Below, in pieces: positions 33,341 to 43,006 of a stretch of DNA of 64,000 nt (positions are counted from its first letter, which is position 1; the number at the start of each line of letters is the position of its first letter). The stretch comes from Bin103 sp002238925 (lineage in GTDB: Bacteria > Spirochaetota > Spirochaetia > SZUA-6 > Bin103): assembly GCA_965208065.1 (NCBI GenBank), contig OZ242313.1, positions 3,224,001-3,288,000 on the forward strand. The letters are read 5' to 3'. Position numbers and translations under genes: made by a program. The notes beneath the pieces were generated by a model. It worked only from the letters and a program-made list of their open reading frames with translations, was not told the DNA's origin and did not search any database.

Positions 33341-34864
33341 ATGATGCGCGGCATGGCGGCGCGCGCACGCAACATCCTCCTCATCACCTCCGATCAGCAG
33401 CACTGGAACACCCTGGGGTGCCTGAACGGCGAGATCCGCACCCCCAACCTCGACCGGCTCGCCGCGCAAGGCACGCTGTTCACCCGCGCCTATTGCCCCA
33501 ATCCCACCTGTACGCCGACCCGCGCCTCGATCATCACCGGCAAGTACCCAAGCCAACACGGCGCCTGGTCGCTGGGCACCAAGCTGCTCGAAGCGGAGCA
33601 CACCGTCGGAGAGGATCTGCAAGCCGCGGGGGTGCGCACGGCACTGGTCGGCAAGGCGCACTTTCAGCCGCTGGCGGGCACCCCCGAATTCGCTTCGCTG
33701 GAGGCGTATCCCGCCCTGCAGGACCTGGACTTCTGGCTGCGCTTCCACGGCCCGTTCTACGGTTTCGATCACGTCGAGCTGGCCCGCAACCACACCGACG
33801 AGGCGCACGTCGGCCAGCACTACGCGCTGTGGATGGAGGAGCAGGGCCTCGCCAACTGGCGCGACTACTTCCGTCCGCCGACCGGCACCAACGACCGCCA
33901 GCAGCGCTCCTGGGAGATTCCCGAGCAGCACCACTATGGAACCTGGATCGCCGAACGCTCCTGCGACCTGCTGGACGGCTACGCCGGGCGCGGCGAACGG
34001 TTCTTCCTGTGGGCCAGCTTCTTCGATCCTCACCCCAAGTACCTGGTGCCCGAGCCGTGGGACCTGATGTACGATCCTGCCGCGGTCACCGTGCCGGCAA
34101 TGGTGCCGGGCGAGCACGACGCCAACCCGCCCCACTTCCAGCTCACCCAGACCCCGGATCCCGACTTCTCACCCTGGCGCGAGAGTGGCCGGGGCCTGCA
34201 CGGGCTAACGTCGCACCTGCACGACCGCGAGGAATTGGCCAGGGACATCGCCTGCTACTACGGGATGATCAGCCTGATGGACCGCCAGATCGGGCGCATC
34301 CTGGACCGGCTGGAGGCGCTCGGACTCGCCGAAGACACGCTGGTGGTATTCACCTCCGACCACGGCCACCTGTTCGGCCAGCACGGCCTCACCGCCAAGG
34401 GACCGTTCCACTACGAGGACCTGGTGCGTGTACCGCTGATCGTGGCACAGCCGGGCCGCGTGCCGGCCGGAAAGCGCTCCCCCGCCCTGCAATCGCTGGT
34501 CGACTTCGCGCCGTCGTTCCTGGCGGCGGCCGGCATACCTGCGCCCGCCTCGATGACCGGGCTCGACCAGACAAACGTCTGGTATGGCCACGGCGGGACA
34601 CTGCGCGACCACGTGCTGGTCGAGAACCGCCACGAGCCTACCACCATCCACCTGCGCACCTACATCGACGAGCGCTACAAGCTTACCGTCTACTACCGGC
34701 GCGACTACGGCGAGCTGTTCGACCTGGCGGAGGATCCGCACGAAGTCCGCAACCTGTGGGACGTACCGGCGGCGCGCGAACTGAAGAACTGCCTGATCCG
34801 CAAGCTGCTGGACGCGGAGCTGGGGCGGGAGCCCCTGCCGATGCCGCGCATCGCCGGCGCGTAG
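33341..34864 (+). CDS. Sulfatase, formylglycine type
   Basis: Sulfatase of 507 residues, cytoplasmic or periplasmic export not evident (no clear signal peptide: RNILLITSDQQHWNTLGCLN at the start). Catalytic motif CTPTRASIITGKYPSQHGAW provides the Cys that becomes formylglycine, although the usual CxPSR reads C-T-P-T-R. Metal and binding residues are in LLITSDQQHW, GKAHFQPL, FFDPHPKY and VFTSDHGHLFGQHGLTAKGPFHYEDLVRVPLIV. It should hydrolyse a sulfate ester, for example on a carbohydrate; which one is unknown. Convergent with the hydantoinase operon. ATG at 33341 used; the nearby ATGs at 33344 and 33353 are possible. Confidence 0.92.
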   Translation: MMRGMAARARNILLITSDQQHWNTLGCLNGEIRTPNLDRLAAQGTLFTRAYCPNPTCTPTRASIITGKYPSQHGAWSLGTKLLEAEHTVGEDLQAAGVRTALVGKAHFQPLAGTPEFASLEAYPALQDLDFWLRFHGPFYGFDHVELARNHTDEAHVGQHYALWMEEQGLANWRDYFRPPTGTNDRQQRSWEIPEQHHYGTWIAERSCDLLDGYAGRGERFFLWASFFDPHPKYLVPEPWDLMYDPAAVTVPAMVPGEHDANPPHFQLTQTPDPDFSPWRESGRGLHGLTSHLHDREELARDIACYYGMISLMDRQIGRILDRLEALGLAEDTLVVFTSDHGHLFGQHGLTAKGPFHYEDLVRVPLIVAQPGRVPAGKRSPALQSLVDFAPSFLAAAGIPAPASMTGLDQTNVWYGHGGTLRDHVLVENRHEPTTIHLRTYIDERYKLTVYYRRDYGELFDLAEDPHEVRNLWDVPAARELKNCLIRKLLDAELGREPLPMPRIAGA

Positions 34865-34889
34865 AGGACCTTCGCGACCCGCGGCGCCG

Positions 34890-36587
34890 TCAGCTATCGC
34901 TGCCGTAGACGTGGAGGGCGCGCTGTTCGCTGACCAGACCCTCGTCCACGTCGCGCTTTAGCGCCGCCGCGGGACGCTGTTGCGGGTCGCCCCAGCCGCC
35001 GCCGCCGGGGGTCTCGACGCGAAACAGGTCGCCCCGGCTCAGCTCCACTACGACCTTCGTCGGCACCTCGCGTACGCTGCCGTCGGGCGAAGTGACGTAG
35101 GCGTGCGCGCCGGCGGCGTGCCGGCCCCCATCCACTCCCCAGGGCGTGAAGCGGCGCCGGTCGGAGCCCATGCTGACCACCGTGCGCTCGGCCAGACAGC
35201 GCAGCTCGCGCATCATGCCGCAGCCGCCGCGGTAGGTGCCAGCTCCCTCGGTGTCGGGCAACAGGCCGTAGCGCACCACCTCCAGCGGGTAGGTGCTCTC
35301 GATCACCTCCACGGCGGCGTTGCGGGTGTTGGTGAGGTGGGTGTGCACGCCGTCGTCGCCGTCCAGGTCGTGGGAAGCGCCCTGGCCGCCGGCGTAGGTC
35401 TCCACGTAGTTGTAGTAGATCCCGTGGGTGGGCCCGGGGCGGCTGTCGACACCGCCGATGTTGATCAGGTTCATCTCGCCGCTGCAGGCGGCGCACACCC
35501 GCTCCGGGACGCACTGCGCGAGCGCCCCCATCAACACGTCCACCACGCGCTGGTCGGTGAGAATGTTGGCTTGGCCGATCGCCGCCGGGTAAGCCGCCTG
35601 CAGGATGCTTCCCTCGGGCGCGTGCACGTGAATCGGCCGGTAGGAACCGGCGCAGGTGGGCAGGTCGGGGTCGATCACCGCCTTGCAGGTGTAGTAGACC
35701 GCGGCCTGCGCGGCGCTGATGCGCGCGTTGAGCGGGCCGAGCACCTGCCGGCTGCTGCCGGTGAAGTCGGCGGTCAGTTCGTCGCCCGCGATGCGGACCG
35801 CCACCGCGATCTTGACCGGTTCGTCGGTGACGCCGTCGTCGTCCAGGTAGTCCTCGAACCGGTAGGTGCCGTCGGGCAACTCCGCGATGCCGGCGCGCAT
35901 GCAGCGCTCGGCGTGGTCGAGAATCTCCACCATGTACCGTACCACCTCGCCGGCGTCGACGCGCTCCAGGAGCTCGGCGACCCGCTGCTCGGCCTTCCTG
36001 GCCACCGCGTACTGCGCCATCAAGTCGCCGCGCACCTCGTACTCGGTGCGCACGTTCTGCTCGATCAGACGCAGCAGACTCTCGTCGAAGCGGCCCTGCC
36101 GGACCAGCGGCAGCGGCGGGATCTGCAGCCCCTCCTGGTAGATCTCGGTGACGCCGAACGGCATGCTGCCGGGCGCATAGCCGCCCATGTCGACGTGGTG
36201 GGCGGTGGACGCGGCCAGCGCGACCGGCCGGCCGTCGTGAAAGATCGGGGACACCAGCGACAGGTCGGGCAGATGGCCTGGCCCCTCAGGGTACGGCAGG
36301 TTGGTGCCGAACACATCACCGGGTTGCATCTGTGCGACGGGATAGCGCGCGAGAATGGCGCGGATCACCCCGGGCATCACGCCCAGGTGCAGCGGCGTGC
36401 CCACCTCGGCCTGCGCCACGATCTCGCCGTTTGGCAGCGCCAGCGCTGCCGAGCAGTCGCGCCGGTCCTTGATGTTGGTGGAGTGGCTGGCGCGCACCAG
36501 GGCGGCGCAGCACTCCTCGGCGATCCCCTTCCAGCGGTTGCGCATGATCTCCAGAGTTACCGGATCGATGGCACGGGAGCCATTCAC
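34890..36587 (-). CDS. hyuB: Hydantoinase B/oxoprolinase subunit
   Basis: Protein of 565 residues of the HyuB/N-methylhydantoinase B family. Conserved segments are DPVTLEIMRNRWKGIAEECC, ASHSTNIKDRRDCSAALALP, MQPGDVFGTNLPYPEGPGHLPD, STAHHVDMGGYAPGSMPFG and VETPGGGGWGDPQQRP. With HyuA it forms an ATP-dependent enzyme that opens hydantoin- or 5-oxoproline-type rings. Its GTG start at 36587 overlaps the HyuA stop by four bases (GTGA), so the two are translationally coupled. The N-terminal open frame to 36656 is antisense-like and was not used. Which ring compound is attacked is not predictable. Confidence 0.92.
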   Translation of the reverse strand: MNGSRAIDPVTLEIMRNRWKGIAEECCAALVRASHSTNIKDRRDCSAALALPNGEIVAQAEVGTPLHLGVMPGVIRAILARYPVAQMQPGDVFGTNLPYPEGPGHLPDLSLVSPIFHDGRPVALAASTAHHVDMGGYAPGSMPFGVTEIYQEGLQIPPLPLVRQGRFDESLLRLIEQNVRTEYEVRGDLMAQYAVARKAEQRVAELLERVDAGEVVRYMVEILDHAERCMRAGIAELPDGTYRFEDYLDDDGVTDEPVKIAVAVRIAGDELTADFTGSSRQVLGPLNARISAAQAAVYYTCKAVIDPDLPTCAGSYRPIHVHAPEGSILQAAYPAAIGQANILTDQRVVDVLMGALAQCVPERVCAACSGEMNLINIGGVDSRPGPTHGIYYNYVETYAGGQGASHDLDGDDGVHTHLTNTRNAAVEVIESTYPLEVVRYGLLPDTEGAGTYRGGCGMMRELRCLAERTVVSMGSDRRRFTPWGVDGGRHAAGAHAYVTSPDGSVREVPTKVVVELSRGDLFRVETPGGGGWGDPQQRPAAALKRDVDEGLVSEQRALHVYGSDS

Positions 36588-38686
36588 GACGTGTGCTCCA
36601 GAGGACCGAGCAGGAGCTGGCCGCGGCGGTCCACCGCCAGGGGCTGCCCCGGCCACAGCGCGGTGGTGGCGTCGAGCTGCTCGACGATCGCCGGACCGGT
36701 CAGCGTTGCGCCGGCGGCCAGCGCGCCGCGGTGGAAGACCGGCGTCTCGAAACGCCTGCCGGCGAAGTACACCTGCCGCACCGCCGCCGGTTCGGGGCGG
36801 CCGCCGGCCCGCGGCGCGGGCGGCAGGCGCAGCGGCTGCAGGTCCACCTCTACCGACACCCAGGCGCTGTGCGTCTCCACCGGGTGCTCCGTACGCGCGT
36901 AGCCGTAGGTGCGCTGGTGCTCGGTATGGAAGTCAGCGGCCACCCGTTTTAGGTCGAGCCGCCCCGCTGCCACCGGAACCGGCAACTCGTAGCGCTGGCC
37001 CAGGTAACGCTGGCCGAGGGCGCGAGTCATGCGTACGCCGGCCGCGCCGCCGCCGGACCAGCACAGCCGCTCGCGCGCGGTCGCCTCCAGCTCCGCGAAC
37101 ACCTGCTCCAGTTCGGCCGCGGAGGTGTGGTCCAACCGGCGCACGAAGGTGGCAACGCGGTCCTCGCGCAGGTTGGTCATCAGCAGGCCGGTGGCAGAGT
37201 TCACGCCGGGCGCCAGCGGCACGACAGTGCGTTCAATGCCAAGCTCGGCGGCCAGCTCGGCGCCGTGCAGCGGGCCGGCGCCGCCGAACGGGCACAGCGC
37301 AAACTCACGCGGGTCGTGTCCCCGTTCCACGGTCAGCGTGCGTATGGCCGCGGTCATCGCCGCGTTGACCACCCGGATCATGCCTTCGGCCGTCTCCTCC
37401 ACGCTCATCCCCAGCGGGGCGGCCAGCCGGTCATGGATCGCCCGCCGCGCCGCATCCGGATCGACCGCCATGCCGCCGCCGAGCAACGACTCCGCGCCCA
37501 GCCGCCCCAGCACCAGGTTGGCGTCGGTCACGGTCGGCTCGCTGCCCCCCGTTCCGTAGCACGCCGGCCCGGGGCGGGCGCCCGCCGACTGCGGCCCCAC
37601 GCGTAGCGCGCCACCGGCGTCGATCCAACCGATGCTGCCGCCGCCGGCTCCCACCGAGTGCACGTCGAGCATCGGCACGCTGATCGCCAGCCCACCCATC
37701 TCGGTGTCGCGGGCAAACGCGACCGCACCGTCCTGCACCACACCGACGTCGAAACTGGTGCCGCCCATGTCGGCCGTGATCAGGTTGCCGCATGTCCGGC
37801 TGCCTGCGCTGCCGCCGCCGCCTTCGGCGCGTACGATGCCCTCCTCCGCATCCTCGTCCATCCGCGCGATCTCGGCGCCGGCCACGATGCCGCCCGCGGG
37901 GCCGGACATCACGGTCTCCACCGCGCGGGCGCCGGCGGCGCGCGCCGACATTACCCCGCCGCTCGACTTCATCACGAACAGCGGCGCCCCGATGCCGTGC
38001 TCGCCGAGCCCCTGTTCCAACCGCTCCAGGTAGCGCCCGATCGCCGGCTGCACGAAGGCGTTCATCGCACAGGTACTGAAGCGCTCGTACTCGCCCTGCT
38101 CACCCACTAATTCGTGCGACAGGCACACCGCCACACCCGGCAGACGCTCGGCGAGCACCCTGCCAACCTCGCGCTCGTGCGCCGCGTTGACGCAGCTGTG
38201 CAGCAGGCCGACGGCGACCGCCTCGACCCGCTCGCGGCGCAGCCGTTCCACGATGGTGTCGAGCTGCCCGCGGTCGACCGGCGTCTGCACGCTGCCGTCG
38301 AAGCGCACGCGCTCGCGCAACTCGAAGCGCAGGGCGCGCGGCACCAGCGGGCGCGCACGGCGGCCGCGCAGGTCGTACAGCCGCGGGCGGTCCTGGCGCT
38401 GGATCTGCAGCACGTCGCGGAAGCCGGCGGTGGTGATCAGCGCTACGCGCGCCCCGGCACGCTGCAGAACTGCGTTGGTCGCCACGGTGGTGCCGTGGAT
38501 GAGCAGTTCCACCTGGTCCGGGCGTGCGCCGACCTGCGCGACGATTTCGCTGGCGCCGCGAACGATGCCGCGCGCCGGGTCGTCCGGCGTGGTGGCCACC
38601 TTGTGGAACGCCAGCCGGTCGCCGCCCGGATCGAATGCCACCAGGTCGGTGAAGGTGCCACCGGTATCGATGCCGATCCTGATCAT
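36584..38686 (-). CDS. hyuA: Hydantoinase A/oxoprolinase subunit
   Basis: Protein of 700 residues of the HyuA family, with a sugar-kinase-like (ASKHA) nucleotide-binding fold. Motifs: IRIGIDTGGTFTDLVAFD at the start, LLIHGTTVATNAVLQRAGAR, TADMGGTSFDVGVVQDG, VGAGGGSIGWIDAGGALRVG, YGTGGSEPTVTDANLVLGRL and LCPFGGAGPLHGAELA. Starts at ATG 38686 with GGTGG about ten bases upstream; the longer frame to 38731 was not used. It is the first gene of the two-gene operon with hyuB. Length is normal for the family. Confidence 0.92.
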   Translation of the reverse strand: MIRIGIDTGGTFTDLVAFDPGGDRLAFHKVATTPDDPARGIVRGASEIVAQVGARPDQVELLIHGTTVATNAVLQRAGARVALITTAGFRDVLQIQRQDRPRLYDLRGRRARPLVPRALRFELRERVRFDGSVQTPVDRGQLDTIVERLRRERVEAVAVGLLHSCVNAAHEREVGRVLAERLPGVAVCLSHELVGEQGEYERFSTCAMNAFVQPAIGRYLERLEQGLGEHGIGAPLFVMKSSGGVMSARAAGARAVETVMSGPAGGIVAGAEIARMDEDAEEGIVRAEGGGGSAGSRTCGNLITADMGGTSFDVGVVQDGAVAFARDTEMGGLAISVPMLDVHSVGAGGGSIGWIDAGGALRVGPQSAGARPGPACYGTGGSEPTVTDANLVLGRLGAESLLGGGMAVDPDAARRAIHDRLAAPLGMSVEETAEGMIRVVNAAMTAAIRTLTVERGHDPREFALCPFGGAGPLHGAELAAELGIERTVVPLAPGVNSATGLLMTNLREDRVATFVRRLDHTSAAELEQVFAELEATARERLCWSGGGAAGVRMTRALGQRYLGQRYELPVPVAAGRLDLKRVAADFHTEHQRTYGYARTEHPVETHSAWVSVEVDLQPLRLPPAPRAGGRPEPAAVRQVYFAGRRFETPVFHRGALAAGATLTGPAIVEQLDATTALWPGQPLAVDRRGQLLLGPLEHTS

Positions 38687-38773
38687 GCCTGTCGCCACCC
38701 TACCAGGATCCGGCGTGCCGCAGCACCCCATCCCTCGCTCACTGCACCGCCGTACCGACGGCGCGGCGGTTGC

Positions 38774-39361
38774 TTACAGCAGCTTGTCCACCGCAACGAG
38801 TACCGCCACGGCGGCGGCGATAGCGCCACCCAGGCGTACCGTCATCCGCTCCTGCACCTTGCTGATCTCGACGCGCAGAGTCTCAAGTTCCAGCTTCGTA
38901 GCGAGGGTGGTGAGATCTTCCTTCGTTGCAAGCTTCGCAATCTCTGCCTTGGTGGCGAGATCCGCCAACTCGGTCTTGGTGGCGAGGTTCGCAATCTCTG
39001 CCTTGGTCGCAAGGCCTGCGATCTCTGCCTTGGTGGCCACCTCGGCGCGCAGCACTGCAAGTTCTTCCTTGGTGGCCATCTCGGCGCGCAGCGCTGCAAG
39101 TTCTTCCTTGGTCGCCATCTCGGCGCGCAGCGCTGCAAGTTCTTCCTTGGTGGCCATCTCGGCGCGCAGCGCTGCAAGTTCTTCCTTGGTGGCTACCTCG
39201 GCGCGCAGAGCCGCGATGTCGTCCTTGGTGGCGAGATTCTCTACCAGGCCCTCGGCAAAGGTCGACACCAGCACCCGCGCCTTGGTTTCGTCGAATCCGG
39301 CTTCTTGCTGCAACCGGGTGGCCGCCTTGAGGGTGTCGAACGCTACCGCCACGTTCGCCAT
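38774..39361 (-). CDS. Coiled-coil protein of tandem ATK repeats with C-terminal membrane helix
   Basis: Protein of 195 residues resembling the DUF1640/CCDC90 coiled-coil class. Residues 1-43 form an N-terminal helical region (AFDTLKAATRLQQEAGFDE). Residues 44-108 are five 13-residue units (ATKEELAALRAEM type) and residues 109-162 are six 9-residue units (ATKAEIANL type), so the rod is built from 39-bp and 27-bp DNA repeats. The C-terminus (residues about 178-194, GGAIAAAVAVLVAVDKLL) is a short membrane anchor, preceded by a basic patch ERMTVRLGG. Start at ATG 39361 was preferred to 39394. Function unknown; the repeat DNA invites length variation. Confidence 0.82.
   Translation of the reverse strand: MANVAVAFDTLKAATRLQQEAGFDETKARVLVSTFAEGLVENLATKDDIAALRAEVATKEELAALRAEMATKEELAALRAEMATKEELAALRAEMATKEELAVLRAEVATKAEIAGLATKAEIANLATKTELADLATKAEIAKLATKEDLTTLATKLELETLRVEISKVQERMTVRLGGAIAAAVAVLVAVDKLL
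38876..39232 (-). repeat. Coding tandem repeats of 39 bp and 27 bp
   Basis: Five 39-bp units (39038-39232) encode ATKEELAALRAEM-type segments, three of them nearly identical at DNA level, and six shorter 27-bp units (38876-39037) encode ATKAEIAGL-type segments. All lie inside the coiled-coil gene. Confidence 0.85.
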
Positions 39362-39583
39362 CCTACTTCCTCCGCGGTGATCCGTACACCGCAAGTCGTC
39401 AAATCGCTCATGTCACCATACAACGAGCGCTGAGCGCTGGCGCTTCGTCCGCGCCAGCCGGAGGTGCCGGTTGAAGCCGTTTGCTCAGGCGTGGTGTGGT
39501 CGGCACGGAATCCGTAGACTGTCCTGCATGGCAAGCTACCCCAACCCCAACCGCGATTCGGGCCGCGGCTATCGGAACTGACC

Positions 39584-40231
39584 GTGGCTGCTGCACCGAA
39601 CACACTCGATCTACAGGTCGTGGAAGCCCTGCTGACCACCACCCGCGCCGTCCGCCGCCGGCTCGACTACGACCGGCCGGTGGAGCGGGAGGTTATTCTC
39701 GACTGCATTCGCCAGGCGCAGCAGGCGCCCACTGGCGGCAATTCCCAGGGCTGGCGCTGGATCGTGGTGGAGGACGCCGACACCCGCGCCGCGTTGGCCG
39801 GCATCTACCGGCGCTCCGGCGAGCCGGCGCTGCGCCGGGGCTTGGCGGACGCCGGCAGCGCCCAGACGCGGCGCGTGTACGCCTCGGCACTGTTTCTGAT
39901 GGAGCGCCTCGCCCACGTACCGGTGCACGTCATCCCCTGCATCACCGGGGGCTGGCCGGAGCAGCCGACCAACGCCAACCTCGCCGGCCGCTACGGCTCC
40001 ATCTTCCCGGCGGTGTGGTCGTTCCAACTCGCGCTGCGGGCGCGCGGGCTCGGCTCCGTGCTGACCACCGTGCACCTGGGCGGCGAGGCCGAGTCCGCCG
40101 CGCTGCTCGGCGTGCCCGACGGCGTACAACAGGTCGGCCTGCTGCCGGTCGCCTACACCACCGGCGGTGAATGGCGCCCGGCCGCGCGGCCCCCCGCCAC
40201 GGAAATCGTCCACTTCAACCGCTGGCAGTAG
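39584..40231 (+). CDS. Nitroreductase-family FMN oxidoreductase
   Basis: Protein of 215 residues with the nitroreductase fold. N-terminal FMN segment TTTRAVRRRLDYDRPVEREV, the phosphate-binding QQAPTGGNSQGWRWIVVED, and the C-terminal LGVPDGVQQVGLLPVAYTTG region where the second subunit packs. Such homodimers use NAD(P)H to reduce nitro, quinone or flavin substrates, or act in unusual biosynthesis steps. The start is GTG at 39584. It stands alone on the plus strand, between minus-strand genes. Substrate unknown. Confidence 0.88.
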   Translation: MAAAPNTLDLQVVEALLTTTRAVRRRLDYDRPVEREVILDCIRQAQQAPTGGNSQGWRWIVVEDADTRAALAGIYRRSGEPALRRGLADAGSAQTRRVYASALFLMERLAHVPVHVIPCITGGWPEQPTNANLAGRYGSIFPAVWSFQLALRARGLGSVLTTVHLGGEAESAALLGVPDGVQQVGLLPVAYTTGGEWRPAARPPATEIVHFNRWQ

Positions 40232-40382
40232 CCCCCGGCGCCGCGACCGCGGCCGGGTGATGACCGCCGATGCGATCCAGACCGCCCGCGAGCATCTCAT
40301 CCGGCGCCGCGAGACGCGCAACGTGACGGCGTTCGAGGAGGCCGACGGCTGACGCCGTGCGGCGGCGGCACCCTGTTCGTGG

Positions 40383-42140
40383 TCACCGCCGTACGGCGTC
40401 GCAGTACACCAGCTCCCAGCCGTGGAACACCACGATCAGGCCGGTGAAGCGGACGCCCGGAAACTGCCGCGCCAGCCGCTCGTCCGCCAGGTACCGCAGG
40501 AGCTGGGCCTGCGCCGCCTCGACCACCGTCGAAACCGCGGCCTGATCCGCCGACTCGGAACGCGCGCGATACTTGAGCTCGATCAGGTAGCCGCGCTGCA
40601 GGTGCGGGTAGCGGGCGACCAGCGGCTCCAAGGCAATGTCCGCATGACCCTTACCCAGTTCCACCTCCGAGCGGAACACATAGTAGTCGGCCACGCTCAG
40701 GTAGGCGGCCAGGAATCCCTGTACCACCCTCTCACCACCGATGTAGTCCCGTATCCCCGTCTGCCGCGCGATCGCCTCGCTCAGGAACTCCAGTACCGGC
40801 CGCCATTCGCCCTCGGTGGCCATCCGCAGCATCAACTGCTCGAACCGGAACAGGTCGACCGAAAACACCTCCATGTCGCGGTAGGCGTCGCGCAGGTAGC
40901 CGTACATCAGCCGCTTCACGGTCTGATTCGGGATCGCCAGCCGCGACAGCACACCCTGCACGTCTCGGATGCTCAGCAGCCCGAAGTAGTGCATCAGGGA
41001 CAGGAAGTTCTCCCGCTTGGTGAGGTCCTGCAGCGGAAAGCCGGGCTGGATGCGGGTGTCCACCTGCTCCTCGCCGATCACGTCGCGCAGCAGGTCGAAG
41101 TTGCCGTTGAGCTGCCGGCCGGTCACCAGCAGGTGACGCAGCTTGCCGTAGTCGATGCGCACGTTGGTGTCGATCAGGTACTCCGGCACGTCTCGGTTCG
41201 GGATGGAGTTGTCCAGGTAGTAGAGCACCATGTCGGTGTTGTACAGATTGGTCTCGGCTGCCGTGGCGAAGCGGTAGCCGTTGTACCACTCGCCCATGAT
41301 GCCCATGGCAGTATCGACTTCCTGGTTGAACACACCCAGATCGCGATACGTGTCGACCAGATGTCGCACCTCCGCCTCGGTGAAGCCGACCATCTCATTG
41401 AAGTCCGGGTGCAGGCTGATGTTCTTGCCGATGTTGAAGCCGCTGGTCACGTCGTCCATGGTGATCGGCGACACGCCGGTGATGAACAGCCGCTCCAGGC
41501 CGCCGCCGCTGCGGTCCGCCCCGCCCTTCAGGGTGGCGAAGAAGTTGCGGTAGAAGCCGCCGCCGTGGGTGAAGGAGTGATACGCCTCCGCACCGTGGTA
41601 CGCGAGCACGGTGTTGGCGAAGTTGTCGTACTCGTCGATCAGCACGTACAGCCGGATGTCGTGATCGCCCGCGTACCGGAACAGCTCGGACAGCTTGGTG
41701 GCGATGGAGGGCGGCGCGAGGATGTCCCGCACCGCCGCTTCGGGAAACAGGTCGGGATGGCGCCGCAGTGTCCCCCGGAGTTCGATGAAGCAGTAGGTTT
41801 CGAACTCCCGTTCCAGTGTTTCGAGCTTGTCGTTGACCATCGAGAAATTGAAGCGCAAAGTAACGTAGCGGTTCTGTTCCCCGGTCGGGTCCTGCCCGAT
41901 GTCGGTGCCGGCGAAGGTGGCCTCGAAGTCATCGGCCCAGAAGCGGTCGTAGTAGTTCTCCAGCAGGGAGATCCACAGCGACTTGCCGAAGCGGCGCGGA
42001 CGGATCAGAAAGGCGTAGCGCTCCTCCTCCAGGCGGCGCAGGAAGCGGGTCTTGTCCACGTACAGCCACCGGTTCAGGCGGATGCGCCGGAAGTCGGCCT
42101 CACCGTAGGGAATGCGCGGATGCGTGGGTGGTGTGCTCAC
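40383..42140 (-). CDS. AAA-ATPase/PD-(D/E)XK nuclease-like protein, copy 1
   Basis: Protein of 585 residues. The N-terminal part is an AAA-ATPase-like domain: P-loop region FLIRPRRFGKSLWISLL and Walker B/sensor region LYVLIDEYDNFANTVLAYHG, with the FITGVSPITMDDVTSGFNIG sensor segment. The C-terminal part has the PD-(D/E)XK-like segment HADIALEPLVARYPHLQRGY followed by LIELKYRARSES, as in the PDDEXK_9 group. Proteins of this architecture are multicopy in many genomes and their role is unknown; links to mobile elements or defence have been proposed. It matches the gene at 49902 almost residue for residue, and similarity continues about 100 bases upstream of the start. Start taken at GTG 42140 by alignment with copy 2. 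Confidence 0.88.
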   Translation of the reverse strand: MSTPPTHPRIPYGEADFRRIRLNRWLYVDKTRFLRRLEEERYAFLIRPRRFGKSLWISLLENYYDRFWADDFEATFAGTDIGQDPTGEQNRYVTLRFNFSMVNDKLETLEREFETYCFIELRGTLRRHPDLFPEAAVRDILAPPSIATKLSELFRYAGDHDIRLYVLIDEYDNFANTVLAYHGAEAYHSFTHGGGFYRNFFATLKGGADRSGGGLERLFITGVSPITMDDVTSGFNIGKNISLHPDFNEMVGFTEAEVRHLVDTYRDLGVFNQEVDTAMGIMGEWYNGYRFATAAETNLYNTDMVLYYLDNSIPNRDVPEYLIDTNVRIDYGKLRHLLVTGRQLNGNFDLLRDVIGEEQVDTRIQPGFPLQDLTKRENFLSLMHYFGLLSIRDVQGVLSRLAIPNQTVKRLMYGYLRDAYRDMEVFSVDLFRFEQLMLRMATEGEWRPVLEFLSEAIARQTGIRDYIGGERVVQGFLAAYLSVADYYVFRSEVELGKGHADIALEPLVARYPHLQRGYLIELKYRARSESADQAAVSTVVEAAQAQLLRYLADERLARQFPGVRFTGLIVVFHGWELVYCDAVRR

Positions 42141-43006
42141 TACGTACCGCCCTGACTCTATCGTCTCCAAGGTGCGACGCGCAATGGAGTCACCAAGGGA
42201 CCACGGGCGGCACGGTCACTCCGTGACTCGGAAGACGATGGTCGGTTGATCGAGTCCGTCGAACTTCGTCGCGTCCGCGACGAGTCCGCGTCCTTGACAC
42301 CGCCAAGCGTGCGTGCGACGATGAGCAAGTCAAGGATTGATCGGATGTGGATCATGCGCCATCACAACCGCCGGCCCAGTAACCGGATGGAAGTGACGCA
42401 GCCGGGTCATCCCCCCCCCCCCCGGCAATTCCTTATACGACAAGCACTAAGCGGTCACGCTGAGGGCGCCGCCGCCTTCGTTTTCAGCATCCGGGTAGCG
42501 GCCGGATGCCTGTGGCGCGGCCTCAGTCCACGTTCGTTCACCGGCCGCAGCAACGGTCCTGCATCCCCGGCCCCTGAACGGTCACGCCGTATCCTGTCGC
42601 GCTGCTTGAAGGTGTGCTTTCAACTTTCAACGCATTGCGCGCGCCCTCCCCGCTTAGCGCCCCAGGGCCGCGTCTTGCTGACGTCGGTTCTCCGCGGGCG
42701 GGATACTCCCAGCGCGAGGCGCCGTACATTCCGCCGTCTACGCTTTGCCGCGTCTCCGCACGCCACGGCGCATGACGCCGGGACATCGCGGGTGGCGCGT
42801 GAACGCCCTAACGGTGTTCCCGGCCGACAAGCGGTGCAAGTAATACTCAAAGAACCGCGTGTGCGCGGCGTGAACCCGGTGAGTCGCACGCCGCGCAGTT
42901 CCAGAAAACGACACTGTCTGGCCGTCCGCGTTGCGGGCGCGAGAGGAGCCAGGAAGCGGCAAGCCGCTTCGCAATGCTCTCAATAAATCCACATTCGGAG
43001 TCACGT
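42141..43006. other. Long non-coding region upstream of the second ABC importer
   Basis: About 870 bases without a supported gene. The first 100 bases match the region upstream of AAA copy 2. A run of 13 C residues lies at 42411-42423. A perfect 8-base stem (gaagcggc/gccgcttc) with a two-base loop lies at 42953-42970, just ahead of the binding-protein gene. The region between 42560 and 42950 has no good frame on either strand. The promoter for the importer should be here but no clear -35/-10 pair was identified. Confidence 0.5.

Noticed and set aside
40260..40352. Short frame of 30 codons after the nitroreductase gene (MTADAIQTAREHLIRRR start)
   Set aside because: Too short and unrecognised to claim. 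It may be chance or the end of a lost gene.
42411..42423. Run of 13 C residues as a phase-variation tract
   Set aside because: It is not inside or right at the start of any supported gene, and homopolymer length is often unreliable in reads.
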